64,000 nt of DNA from Paraphoma chrysanthemicola. Lineage: Eukaryota > Ascomycota > Dothideomycetes > Pleosporales > Phaeosphaeriaceae. Position numbers and translations under genes: made by a program. Below, in pieces: positions 34,103-44,935 of this stretch. Location of the stretch: positions 434,001 through 498,000 of the forward strand of contig JAGMWG010000014.1 of NCBI GenBank assembly GCA_020744225.1. Reading direction: 5' to 3'. The notes below the pieces were generated by a model, which saw only the letters and a list, made by a program, of their open reading frames with translations, searched no databases and was not told where the DNA came from. The stretch's first letter is position 1; every line of letters starts with the position of its first letter.

Positions 34103-35562
34103 ATGAACACAGATGCGGATGCCATTGCCGACTGTGTGCTCGGGGCATTCGACGGCCTTCCGGAGAAGCGCAAGCCCCGGGCCCGCAATGATTCCTTGAG
34201 GGAGTGGGTGCCTCTTGCCGGCATTGTCTTATCGAAGGGTAATCGCTCCAATTGCGTTTCGACGGCGTAGTGGCCTGAGCTCATGATCTAGCATAGATGG
34301 TAAGCTTTCGTGCGTCTCCTTGGGGTAAGCTTGTTCCTCATCATGCCTCGCATTCGTAATCGTACTCGTCACACCAATGTGCTACCGTCTAAATCAGCAT
34401 TTTGCCGGAATAGTACACCCGAATGGTCGAGCCGGGCTGACGAGTATCTAGAACGGGCATGAAGTGTCTCCCGTCAAACAAACTTCCATTGGCTCATGGC
34501 AATGTTCTTCATGACTGGCACGCTGAAGTGCTGGCGATACGAACGTTCAATCGTTTTCTCGTGAATGAGTGCATGCTTCTCTCAAAACCTCCGTACCCAC
34601 CTTCAGAATGGGTACGGGCTCGCCGAAATGAAGAGCTGGCGGAACATGAACAGCAACCGTATACCATCCAAGAAGATGTCCAAATCCACATGTACTGCTC
34701 CGAAGCACCATGCGGTGACGCAAGTATGGAGCTCGTAATGGACGCCCAGGACGATGCCACACCCTGGACCAGTGTCCCACCCACAGTAGCAACACATTCG
34801 TCTGATGCGATCGAAAACAACGACATGTCAATACCATCATCTCTCCCATCAGCCCTCAGAGGCCGCGCCAACTTCTCCCACCTCGGCGCCGTTCGCTGCA
34901 AACCCTCACGATCAGATGCGCCACCTACCCTCAGCAAGTCCTGCACAGACAAGCTCGCCCTCAAACAAGCAACTTCGCTCCTCTCCTCCATCACTTCGAC
35001 TCTGATATCACCACGGAACGCGTACATGCATTCTCTCATCCTTCCAAGCTCGCAATACGTCCCAACAGCATGCGAGCGCGCCTTCACACGCACAGGCCGC
35101 TTGACATCCCTCTCTGACGACACTATCGCAAGCTGGAAAGGCGGCTACACATGGAGTCCCTTTGCCATCCAGCCCACCACACGCGAATTCACATGGTCCC
35201 GTCGCGCTGTCCTTCCCACTCAGAAAGCCGTAGCGAGCAATCTCAGCGCTATCTGGACGCCCTCGTGGCAGGAAACTCTGATTGGCGGAGTACTGCAAGG
35301 CCGAAAGCAATTTGATCCAAGGGGCGCGAGTGCGATTTGTCGGAGGAGTTTATGGAAGACTGCAGTGCAGATTGCTGGGGTAGTGGGTTTTCCGTTGCTA
35401 GCGGAAAGACTGGGGAAGCGGAAGTATGAGGACGTTAAAGCGGATGAGATGTTTGAAGTACGGAAGAAGGTGAAGCACGATGTCAAACATGCTGGCCTTC
35501 AAGGGTGGGTCAAGAACGCTGGAGATAGCGAGTTCTGTCTCAACGAATTAAAAGAATCGTAA
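34103..35562 (+). CDS. TAD1: tRNA-specific adenosine deaminase Tad1 (ADAT1)
   Basis: Tad1 deaminates A37 of tRNA-Ala to inosine. Exons 34103-34238, 34297-34324 (28 nt) and 34452-35562, introns 58 and 127 bp, give 424 aa. The joined N-terminus reads VLGAFDGLPEKRKPRARN, REWVPLAGIVLSKDGKLSC and SLGTGMKCLPSNKL. Zinc-site and catalytic residues are present: His78 and Glu80 in DWHAEV, Cys142 in EAPCGDASM, and Cys219 in KSCTDKLALKQ. The C-terminal part holds the adenosine-deaminase-editase fold, with a long disordered insert (about residues 150-200) between the second and third zinc ligands. It converges with the Rad51-like gene, 66 bases away. Confidence 0.92.
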
Positions 35563-35628
35563 ATTTGGGTGTCATAACATATCAGATCATATCATAACAC
35601 ACATCCACACAACCACCCCTCCGCCGGA

Positions 35629-37057
35629 TCATACATCTCTCATTCCCCCTTCTCCATCCCCAAATTCTCCCCACTCCCCAACCTTCCCCTCCCATCGATC
35701 CCACATGACCTCCAATACACCCACCATCTCCACGCCCCGTAACTTCTTCACTCCTACCCCCGTCCCAACCCCAGTCCCAGCCACCCGTCCACTCTCCATC
35801 TCCCGATAATACACTCTAGCATCCATTTTCCGCCTCGGCATCCTCGACACCAGAATCCCCGTATCTACATACCTCCCCAACACGCCCACGAGACTCGGCA
35901 CCAGATTCTGACTCGCGAAAACACTTGGCGAAGGTGGTGGGTCTGGACGGCGGTGTTCTTGGGGGTGGGGAGTAATTTTGCGAGACGGCGAGGTAGCACG
36001 CGGTAGGGTAGCGGGGTTGAGGAGGATGGTGTGTAGGTTGTGTGTTGCTGTGAAGTGGTTGAGAGTGTGGAGGAAGGTTGTGGCGAGGGCGTGGGCTTGG
36101 ATGGAGTCTTTCTTGAGGAGTGGGTTGAGGACTTGTGTGAGATTGTCGATGAGGATGAAGGATGGTTTATTAGGGGGGGAGGACTCTGGAGGATTTGGCT
36201 GCGGTTGTGGAGGTGGTGATGGTAATGGAGTCGTGTTTTGTGCTGGAGGTTCGGGCGCTGGCGCTGGTGTGGGTAGTGTCGAGGTGTTGAAGAGCATTTC
36301 TTCATCGTCGTCTTCGTCTTCGTCCTCGCTGTCTTGGACGACAGTTCGCTTGGGTACTAGCTGCGGTTCTGGCTCCACTTCTGGTTCAGGCGGTTGTGGT
36401 ATTGCAATTGGCTCTTGTTGCGCCTCCTTTTCCTTTCCCCTGGCAGCTTTCCGGCCTTCGAGATCGTCCCTGATCTCCCCAATGGCTTCTCTGACACCGA
36501 CAAAGTCGAATACCCGCATGATCTTGACATGATCCAGTACCTTGGCCGCAACATCCTCGATCTTCCCTTCTTCTCCACATCCAGTAGCCACTCGTACTGA
36601 CTTCAGCACCTCTGTATCTCTCTGAAGCCTCGACACAATAAGCGTGTAAAGCTTCAATACGTCAAAGTTCCCTGTCGTATCCACAACTGCAGCCGTTACC
36701 TCTGGACGCTTCAACAAGGCATCAACAAGCAACGCTCGACAAATCTGCATTCATCAGCACTCACTCCAACGCTGGTAGTTCTTCTTCTCATCAGGAACAA
36801 ACACTCACTTCCATTCCCCCACCACCACTCTCGCCCCAAACCCCCATGACTCGTCCGCCTCTCACTCCCCCACCCAACGCATCATCCACACTCTTGACCC
36901 CCGTCCCAATCCTCCCCTCCTCTTCCTTCGCCCTCAACCCTCCAGAACCCACCACCTTCCCCTTCCCCACACCCATCTCCCAAACCGCGTCGATCAATCC
37001 ATCCAACTCCTCCTCGCCCAGTAGCGCACTCGCCAGCACCGCTTCCGCCGCGCTCAT
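35629..37057 (-). CDS. Rad51-paralogue-like RecA-fold protein with degenerate Walker A
   Basis: Exons 37057-36809 and 36744-35629 (64 bp intron) give 454 aa. The RecA core begins GRIGTGVKSVDDALGGGVRGG and then VMGVWGESGGGGMEICRALL, where a P-loop should read GxxGxGK[ST]; here Lys and Ser/Thr are replaced by Gly and Met. Later strands include TAAVVDTTGNFDVLKLYTL, and a Walker B-like SFILIDNLTQVLNPLL. A Glu/Asp and Pro-rich insert of about 90 residues splits the fold. Fungal Rad51-like proteins of recombination repair have this layout. The frame stays open upstream to about 37235 without a Met (TPRVKLAYTARLRLLDHKC), so an extra 5' exon is possible and 37057 may not be the true start. Confidence 0.68.
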
Positions 37058-38049
37058 TTGCTCTGTGCTGAAATTGCACTTGTGGTCCAATAGTCGTAGG
37101 CGTGCCGTGTATGCAAGCTTTACTCGTGGCGTCCTTGCGCGTGCATGCGCGTATGCATGCAGGTCGGAAGTTTCTCCGAGAACACTTGCCCTTTCCTTTC
37201 TCGCTGCCGATAATGTGGCGTCGATAGATCGCCGCTACGTTAATCTCCCGCGCGAAAAAGGTCCGATGGGGGTGTTGTTGTGGGTGGCGCTGCGCTTGGC
37301 TTTCGGATCGGAGGATTATACTTTGTTGCTGCTGTGCGTTGTGTTGTGATCTAGACGGGGTTGTGTGGTTCATAGGAGGCTTAGTGGTGGTGATGTGCTG
37401 CAAGGTACGCGGGAGTGCAAACCTCAACGAATTGGGAAGGGGGCGAAGGTGAGAGACGCGCAGATCGTGGAGATGTGGGGTTGACGGCAGGTGCGATTCA
37501 TGACTTGGACCTGGGGTTCAGGGATAGATCATGGGGTCGCTGTCCGGCATCTTGAGGACGATCTGTGAATCATGACACTTTGAAGTACACGAGTCGAGCC
37601 GTAGGCTGTAGTGAAGCTTATCTGTTTAGTAGCCGGAAATGCGCCACAATATTCACATCACGATTCATGAAGGCGGCATTTGAAAGTCCAATTTTCGATT
37701 CCAGCTGTTCGCACATGCCATCACGCCGCCTGCTTTCACTCAAGAAAAGTGCTGCGGGAAAAGCACTTGGTGTACCTATTAAACAGTTCCAACGCAAAGA
37801 AATCCCAATATGCATTTTGGAAACCATTGCCCAATGTGCACAAGGAGTAGTATCCAGACTTTCTACCTTCCATGCCAAAGCCCGTGGCTGATTACGCCGG
37901 GCGCCAAGATGTGTGAAATGAATCCCTCGATTGGTGTCATATTTGTTGAAAGGGTATCGAACCAAATTTCGCGTGATGGTGGGAGCTGGGAAGACTCGCA
38001 GACGTATGATCGCTCTGCTTTGAAGGTGGCCTGGTCGAAATCGCAGCAC
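37058..38049. other. Intergenic region between the Rad51-like gene and Pal1
   Basis: The first ~180 bases may still code for the Rad51-like gene. The rest has short open frames on both strands (for example 37618-38049 minus) without motifs. Confidence 0.35.
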
Positions 38050-39795
38050 TCAAGCAGGACGTCTTCGCCCTCCCTTGAGCGACTTCACGCGGTTGAGAAA
38101 ACCCCCGCTGGGCTTCGACTCGCCGTTGGCGGGTGGTGGCGACCCAATGCTATCGGACGTGACAGCTCGGTGCAAGGCGTTGCGGCCTGGGGGAGAGGAC
38201 CCTGTGTTAGCTTCAGGGGTATTTATGGCAGCACCCTTCGCGTCGTACGCCTTGTTGTACTCGTCGAAAAACGGATTTTGCTCTGTCGCTTTGGTTTCCG
38301 AGATTGCTCCTGCACTGTAAGGACCATTGGGACTTGTAGGACCGTAGCGAGCTTCTGGAGAAGTAATGCGGGTTCCATCCGGTCCGAATCGCCGCGGCTG
38401 CGAGATGCCCCGGAACCGCTGCGCGATTGACTTTTTACGTCCCAAGCCACCTTCTGCTAGAGCGGCTGCACGCTGTGCATCCGATTCCTGCTGAATAGCC
38501 TTGCGTGAAGCAGGCGCGCCCTCAAGGAAGGTGGACGTGCCGAGACCATGCGTCTGCTCTCCGTGCACAATGTCTGAGCGGGCCTTGGCACTAAACTCTG
38601 CCTCAGGGCGCGGCTTCTTCCACTCAGACTCAGTGGTTCCAAAGTCAGTGAAACCCTCAGCACCTCTGCCGTGGATCCTGTCGAGATCGATCTTGGAATT
38701 GAGAGGACCGGAGCCACCAAGCGTGTTGTTGGCGGACCCAACTGGGAATGCTTCCATTGGCGCACGCTGGTCTTTCTTGCGATTGCGGTGCGGCTGTACG
38801 GCGTCGTAAGGCCCATCGTGGTGGATCATGCTCGGACCGTAGATACCGGTTACATCCAGCTTGTCGATCAGATCAAGGCCTTGGGGCTTGCGTACTCGTC
38901 GCGAGGTCGACTTGCCGTCCTTGGCGCGTTCGTCGCGCTCCTTGCGTCGCTCCCTACGTTTGCGCTCCTCATTTGGGTCCAGCGAGCCCTTGTCAATGAT
39001 GGACGACTCGGAATTGCGTCGCATGCGTCGCTGCTCTCGGCGCTCGGGGCTGCTTCGCTGAGGTGGGCGAGGTCCTGGCGGGCCGCGCGGTCGAGGTGGC
39101 CCACGGGGAGCGCCGCGCATCCGATCCCGCTCCTCCTCATCAGAGCGCGAAGGGCGGTGACGGGAATCGGTCGCGCTGCGATTGGGTGCGGGTCGCGGCG
39201 GAGGCGCGCGTCTTCGCTCCTTTTCCCTGTTGTCATCCTCAATGGTGAGGTTCTTCTGTAGCAGGGCAGGATAGTCAGCAAACTGGCTCGCGAAGTGGGT
39301 GAATTGCTCCATGCCGCCTTGATGGGGGGCAGCAGCGCAGATTTTGTTTGCGTGCGGGCTGTGCGACGTGCTGTCGGCGGCCGTCACGCAAACTACAGGG
39401 GACAGACGTACAAAGAGCTCCTCGGTAGCGGTGCCAAAGGTGGCCTTCTTGGGCGAGTCCTTGAGATCGGCGGACATGTCGATGAGGTCAGTTCGCTTGG
39501 CCTCCTTGTTGAACTCGGCCTCGAAGGTCGAGAGGAAGGGATTGCGCGACATTGGCCTGCTGCCGGAGCTGGATCGTTGCTGGCTGGTGGGGGAGGCAAA
39601 GGCGGGCGATGGCTGCGCGGGGGAGGCTGCGCGGTTGCGGAATGGGTTGTTGGAGGAGAGGTTGAGCGAGAGCCCCGGCGAGGGACGCCTCTCTGTTGAT
39701 AAGAAGTGGCTATCAGCTCCTGTTTCGTCACAGCGCTGGCGCTGTGAAACAAGCGACGGTTGGGCCTTACCTGGCATTGACGGTTCCGCGAACAT
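38050..39795 (-). CDS. pal1: Pal1 cell-morphology protein
   Basis: Pal1 family proteins act at sites of polar growth and endocytosis. Exons 39795-39771, 39692-39412 and 39255-38050 give 503 aa; the start MFAEPSMPERRPSPGLSLNL and the NNPFRNRAA motif are typical. The Pal1 core is RRVRKPQGLDLIDKLDVTGI, YGPSMIHHDGPYDAVQPHRN and APMEAFPVGSANNTLGG. The C-terminus is disordered with a basic end (SLKGGRRRPA). Both introns (78 and 156 bp) are multiples of three and stop-free, so unspliced RNA would still be read through. Splicing is preferred because it joins EELF directly to KNLTIEDD and removes non-conserved sequence. Family assignment is firm. Confidence 0.88.
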   Translation of the reverse strand: MFAEPSMPGKAQPSLVSQRQRCDETGADSHFLSTERRPSPGLSLNLSSNNPFRNRAASPAQPSPAFASPTSQQRSSSGSRPMSRNPFLSTFEAEFNKEAKRTDLIDMSADLKDSPKKATFGTATEELFVRLSPVVCVTAADSTSHSPHANKICAAAPHQGGMEQFTHFASQFADYPALLQKNLTIEDDNREKERRRAPPPRPAPNRSATDSRHRPSRSDEEERDRMRGAPRGPPRPRGPPGPRPPQRSSPERREQRRMRRNSESSIIDKGSLDPNEERKRRERRKERDERAKDGKSTSRRVRKPQGLDLIDKLDVTGIYGPSMIHHDGPYDAVQPHRNRKKDQRAPMEAFPVGSANNTLGGSGPLNSKIDLDRIHGRGAEGFTDFGTTESEWKKPRPEAEFSAKARSDIVHGEQTHGLGTSTFLEGAPASRKAIQQESDAQRAAALAEGGLGRKKSIAQRFRGISQPRRFGPDGTRITSPEARYGPTSPNGPYSAGAISETKATEQNPFFDEYNKAYDAKGAAINTPEANTGSSPPGRNALHRAVTSDSIGSPPPANGESKPSGGFLNRVKSLKGGRRRPA

Positions 39796-40779
39796 GATGC
39801 CGCTGCTGCTGGCAACCCTGCTGCCGCGCCCAATCAGGCGGATGGTGCCAGGGGAGTGCACGCCTGTGCTGCGCAATTGCTCGCTGGTGACGCGCGAGGG
39901 ACCCTCTTTAATCCTGTTCCTGCGCAGTCGCCCGCGGCGGGCAGTACGAATAGGAAAGGGGTGGCAATTAAGACTGGGCGATACAGATGCAGCGTTTCGC
40001 AGTGGAGATGGAGCGGGCGAGAGGATGCAGATGCAGATGCAGTGGGTCGAGTCGGGGCAGTTAGTGCACCCGTTGCCGTGCTGTATGTATGCAGCGTCTA
40101 GAAATTGCAGCGAGCAGCAGAATAAAGTAGCAAGGCTGAGGGCGGCGGAGAGTAAGAGGCAGAGGATGGGCAGGAGGTCAACTAAGTAATCGTCGCGGTA
40201 GTGGCCCGCCGCCGGCAAGGAGACGCAGGAGCGGCTCACGTTTTTGGGAGAGCTGGTCCTCGTGTTTCTGGGTCGCCCGCTGTGATTCGAGCGCGGTCAC
40301 GAGAGGTGCTGGGCTAGAGACCGCCAGGCCGCATTTCGTAAGAAACAGTCGGCACGAGAAATGAAGATGCCTGTCGAATGCACGGCGCTGTGGGGTTTGG
40401 GACAAATAGGCAGGCCCAAGCTGAACGCCGACGCAGGGGACTTTCACTTGTCGTGTCTTGTCGATGCACACATTGTGTATCGATCACAGCCGGCCCTCAT
40501 TGTTCCATGGCTCGCTGCTTGTTCGGCTGCATTCGCCCAGTCCGTCACCTTACTTTTACTGCCGACTGCATACCGCAGAGTACTGCCCTCATCAAAGCTC
40601 ATCAAACCAGCGCCGTGGTCCCTGCTGGCACCGCTGCAGCGCACGATCCGCCTGCCGACTCGCCTTGACACGCCTCCATCCGGAATAGCTGCCGACTATT
40701 CCCAATTGCGGGGAAGACCCTGAATTTATTGTTCAGAGCCTCAGCCTCAGCTCGATCGCAGAAGCGCAACAACAATAAC
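39796..40779. promoter_or_regulatory. Divergent region between Pal1 and Med31
   Basis: About 1 kb between opposite start codons. The Pal1 frame stays open upstream to 40239 without family-like sequence, so this is probably 5' leader. No other gene is seen. Confidence 0.4.
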
Positions 40780-41242
40780 ATGGCGCCCCAGCCGAACGCT
40801 GATGTGCCGCTCCTCGGGGGCTACACGCGCTTTGAGATCGAGCTCGAGGTGCGTACAGTGCTGCACGACGTCATCGCCCCTATCCGTTTCACCATGTTAA
40901 CACGCTCCTAGTTCGTCCAATGCCTTGCCAATCCCGTCTATCTCAATTACCTAGCCACGCAGAAGTACTTTGACAAGCCTGAGTTTGTTGCCTATCTCGA
41001 CTACCTGCAGTACTTCCAGGAGCCCAAGTACATCAAGTTCCTCCAGTGAGTTCGCCGCCTCGGGGTAAGTCATCGGCGGACCTGCTTACTGATGCTGTGC
41101 GCGCAGTCACCCTGGCCCGACGCTCCGCGCGCTAGAATTGCTGCAGCAGGAGCGTTTCCGGCAAGACATCATCACCCCGGGGCTGATGAACAGAATGCAG
41201 TTGGAGGGCCAGCGGAATGCTGTACCAGCTCAACGAGACTGA
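40780..41242 (+). CDS. MED31: Mediator subunit Med31 (Soh1)
   Basis: Med31 is a small subunit of the Mediator complex middle module, bridging activators and RNA polymerase II. Exons 40780-40848, 40912-41045 and 41107-41242 (introns 63 and 61 bp) give 112 aa. The sequence is almost pure family core: TRFEIELEFVQCLANPVYLN, YLATQKYFDKPEFVAYLDYL, QYFQEPKYIKFLHHPGPTLR and ALELLQQERFRQDI. An in-frame upstream ATG at 40729 would add 17 residues and is not favoured. Size, motif order and splice phases all agree. Confidence 0.95.
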
Positions 41243-41981
41243 AGAAACACCAAGCCTGCATTCTTGGTCGCCAAGTGAGATTTTCAAAAGACGCGCAGAG
41301 CCACTCTCAAGCCACCACCGCACGGATCCGATGCCGCTTCAATTTCCCGAGGCATCGACTGTTTATCGCTCCGGCTGAATGCCATAGTCGCGGCCCACTT
41401 AAGATTGTGCGTCCACGGTACCCAACGGCGCGCGTGGCTCGATGAGCTGATGCATCAATTCCGCAATCCTGCAGCATGAAACATCAGTCCATCCATCGCA
41501 TCGAGGAGGAACGTGGCTGTATTCGGGACGTTGAGCGCCGAGATAGATGAATAAATTCAGCAATATTGAAACTGAATCGAAAACACGATGCTCAGATCGC
41601 CCTTGCTTTCCTAATGCTTGAACCATGTCGCGCTACCAAGTATCATGCACTAGGTAAACAAGATGATTCGGAAGGTCAACCATGCGAGACGGGCCGTACC
41701 AACGTCAGAATTTTTTTGTGCTCTATGCTGAACGAGAAGAGTCGTGAGAGTGTTGCTGGCCTCAATTGATTGCCACGGGTACTGTACCATGGGCTACTTC
41801 ATGTTCCCTAGTCGTTGTGGTCGAGATGGCGAGCTCCCACGTGAGTTGCCTCGGTGCATCTTAGGCCCGCGAGCTACCCCACGTCGCGTTGTCGCGCGCA
41901 GCACCGTGATAGCTTGAGCTACCATCAAGGTGCTTTCGGTACCGCAGAGTACTCTTGATTGCCCCTCCTCCTCCTCCCGTC
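41243..41981. other. Intergenic region between Med31 and the TBC gene
   Basis: About 740 bases. No gene is seen. The final 80 bases are C/T-rich and precede the TBC start. Confidence 0.4.
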
Positions 41982-44425
41982 ATGCGGTCAATCTTTGAAG
42001 CCGAGTACGCTGCCCGCACGCTCAATTGCTACTCACGTCACTGACTATCTCCAGGAAGCACTGGCGCCAACTCGACGACTTCCACTCCTTGACCGATCTA
42101 AAGATTCATGTATCCTCACACAAAGAGCCACAAATCACTGCAGGGCTTCGGTCTGTATGCTGGAAGGTCCGTTGGGTGTACCTCCCATCTTCAGATTGCG
42201 CTTATCGGAAACAGATCTTCCTTGTCTTCAAGACGCTAGACCGCTCGTCATGGCCAACACACCTTGCAAACTCGCGCAAATCCTACGAGTCCCTCCGCAC
42301 GCACTATCTCCGCGCCATACGGCATCCAGACGAGTTCGAATCGTCCGTCGATCCGTTGACTGAAAATGAAGAGGTATACCATTCCCCACTGGCTGCGCCT
42401 CTGAACATACCAGATGTTGACCAGTACTAAGCCTTGAAAGTCCCCATGGGTAGCCCTTCGAGCCGACGAAAGCCTTCGCGCTGAGATCTTCCAAGATATC
42501 GAACGATGTATGCCCGACAATGTCTACTTCCGACAGCCAGGCACACAGGACATGATGCTGGACATACTGTTTGTGTGGTGCAAAATGCATCCAGGCATTG
42601 GATACCGGCAGGGCATGCATGAGATCCTGGCGCCTCTGCTCTGGGTCGTTGAGAGAGATGCTATCAACGCATCTGGGAAAGCAGCATCTGGAGATCAGCT
42701 GCTTGCCGAGATGTTAGACTCGAGCTACATTGAGCACGACTCATACACGCTGTTCTCGTTGATCATGCAGACAGCCCAGTCATTCTACGCGCCAGCAGAG
42801 ACTGGATCAGTAAGCAAGGAAACTCCTATGCTTGCGCGAAGTTCCAGGATATTTGAGAAGCATTTACCAAAGGCCGACCCCGAGCTTGCAGCACACCTTG
42901 TCAAACTTGAGATCGTGCCCCAGATCTTCCTTCTGTATGTGCTACTCCTCCTCTTACTGACATTGCTGATATCGACAGACGCTGGATACGTCTGCTCTTT
43001 GGCCGAGAATTCTCGTTAGACGCTGTGTTTGACATGTGGGATGCACTCTTTGCGATTGATTCAAGCCTGGAACTGGTGGACATGATTTCAATAGCCATGC
43101 TGCTGCGAATTCGGTGGGATCTTGTCGCGGCTGACACCAACGAGGCCTTCTCATTGCTGTTGCGGTACCCAGAACCGGAGGTACCAGCGTATACGTTCAT
43201 AAAGGACGCTTTGTACCTTCGCGACCACTTGACGCCGCAGGGTGGGGCGGAGATTATTTCGCGGTACGGAAAGCAGGCGCCAACGATCGAGCTCGAAGCC
43301 TCACCCATCATTCGAGAACCATCCCCGTCTCCGTCATTTGCCTCCAACAGAGCTAGACGTAGCCTCGGCTCCCCAAGAAGCTTCGTAGGTCAGCAAGGAG
43401 CAGGCATAGAAGCTCTGCTTCAGGGGGCGGCCAAGAACGTGTTCGAGCGAGGATCGCAATGGGGCGTGGGCAAGGCCATTCGCGAGGCTGTAGGAGAAGT
43501 CAAGAAGAATGTGGAAGCGTATCAATCGGCCGCGAGCCCTGTTCAATCGGTACCAAGAGCAGGCGCTAGAGAGTTTAGAAAGCCTGCGCAGGTCATCACG
43601 ACGGGTGGAACCACGCGGCCGGGCCTAGACCGGGTTGCATCTGGCAATGCAATAAGAAAAATCGAAGGTTTGGAGAGGAGGAACAAGAACCTCGCAAAGA
43701 TGCTCGAGAGCGCCGTGGGTGAGCTCTGGGAGCATCACAGAGAGCGCAACGAAGAGCAAAGCACAAAACCGGATGACAAGAAGGGCAAGGAAGCACTGGA
43801 AGCACTCAGTCTCGCCATTGCGAAGGTGCAATTTGTGCAGGTCTACCTCGAGGACTCCTCCATCCCACTACCCGTGGATGAGGCGACTGAGCAAGCCGCA
43901 AGCGCGAATGTAGCAGAGAGGCTCACCGCATCTGAGCAATCACCCCCACCGCCTGAACGTACGTCGAGCGCACCACCCGTAACAATCAATCCACCGACTG
44001 AACTCACTTCTGCCACACCCACGGGGGTCATGCAGTCATCCGCACCAAGCACACGCCCAACATCTCCACCCGCATCCAAGCAAACACGGCTACAACCTTC
44101 CGCACACCTCTCGCCCCGATCAAGACCCCACCTCACGTCATCCAACTTCTCCTGGATGCTCGGTGAAGACTCGGCATCGTCAAACTTCGCATCCGGTACC
44201 GCTCATTCGACTTTCTCATCCGATGAAAAGCGCCGCATGAAAGGCAAGGGCTTCTTGTTCGGCGACGATGACGACGATGAAGGCAGCATCAAGGACGGCA
44301 AGAGGGGCAGCGTCAGTAGTGCCAAGGGCGCAAGTAAGAATGGTAAAGCGAAACATGTGCCCGAGATGGAGATTGAGGAGGAGATCATCGATCTGGATAA
44401 TATGGAGAAGAGAGGTGTCCTGTAA
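41982..44425 (+). CDS. TBC-domain Rab GTPase-activating protein (TBC1D5-like)
   Basis: TBC proteins switch off Rab GTPases in membrane traffic. Exons 41982-42004, 42055-42166, 42215-42373, 42441-42934 and 42979-44425 (introns 50, 48, 67, 44 bp) give 744 aa. The TBC catalytic residues are present: the Arg finger in EIFQDIERCMPDN (IxxDxxR) and the Gln finger in GIGYRQGMHEIL. Later helices include QIFLLRWIRLLFGREFSLDA and MWDALFAIDSSLELVDMI. After about residue 400 the protein is disordered with a short coiled coil (GLERRNKNLAKMLESAVGEL) and ends in an acidic region. The domain arrangement, with an insert between the early TBC helices, points to TBC1D5, a retromer-linked Rab7 regulator; that specific assignment is inference. 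Confidence 0.88.
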
Positions 44426-44769
44426 ACGACCGTCATCTGTAGTAAGCTGCCATTTTTCTCATAGCGATGCAATTTCACGATTTGGCAATGTACATGTAGA
44501 CTTGTTTCGCTGTGTATTTCATATCTCCATTGCGTTATATATTCATCTCCGAAAGCGCTATTCCCCTTCCAATTTGATTTTCTTATCCACTATTTCTCCT
44601 TCGCCATGCAGTACTGTGTACGATGAAATGAGAGTTCGATCGGAAAAGAGGTCGAGCAGTTGTCGGGATGTTGCGTTTATTGTTCAAAAAGGGATAGCGG
44701 TGAATCGAAAGCGTTTCTGACAGGCATCGTAATGACCGTTCGTCTTCTTCTTCTTCAGCATACACATGT
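44426..44769. other. Convergent 3' region
   Basis: This lies between the TBC gene (plus) and the metallothionein (minus). No gene; probably both 3' UTRs. Confidence 0.4.
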
Positions 44770-44935
44770 TTCTAATCCAAACAGTCAGTAGGGCGTCCTT
44801 GACTGGAACGGCACCAAAGCCGGTGCCGTATCGCAAGGCAGGCAGAACGTTACATTTTCCGCACGTGCAGCTTCCCTGCGCGCACTCGCACGTGCCGCCG
44901 CAATCACAGCTTGAGTTTCCGCAACCAGAAGGCAT
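44770..44935 (-). CDS. Copper metallothionein, fungal type
   Basis: This 27 aa Cys-rich metal-binding protein begins MPSGCGNSSC and ends SCTCGK. Its seven cysteines (5, 10, 12, 16, 18, 23, 25) match the number in Neurospora-type fungal metallothioneins, which buffer Cu(I) in the cytosol, and the Gly-Lys ending is usual. Exon 1 is 44935-44854; an 82 bp intron (44853-44772, gtaacg...attag) splits the stop codon so that T joins AA to make TAA. Without splicing, the frame would run 56 residues further into unrelated sequence. Copper-induced expression is likely for the family; I see no certain Ace1-type site. Confidence 0.82.

Noticed and set aside
36846..37349. 167-codon plus-strand frame over the Rad51-like gene
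   Set aside because: Antisense to a recognisable RecA-fold exon; composition is the Pro/Ser-rich shadow of a Gly/Glu-rich coding strand.
38223..39281. Several open frames on both strands across Pal1
   Set aside because: Shadows of an Arg/Pro/Ser-rich coding exon; only the minus frame carrying the Pal1 core has family motifs.
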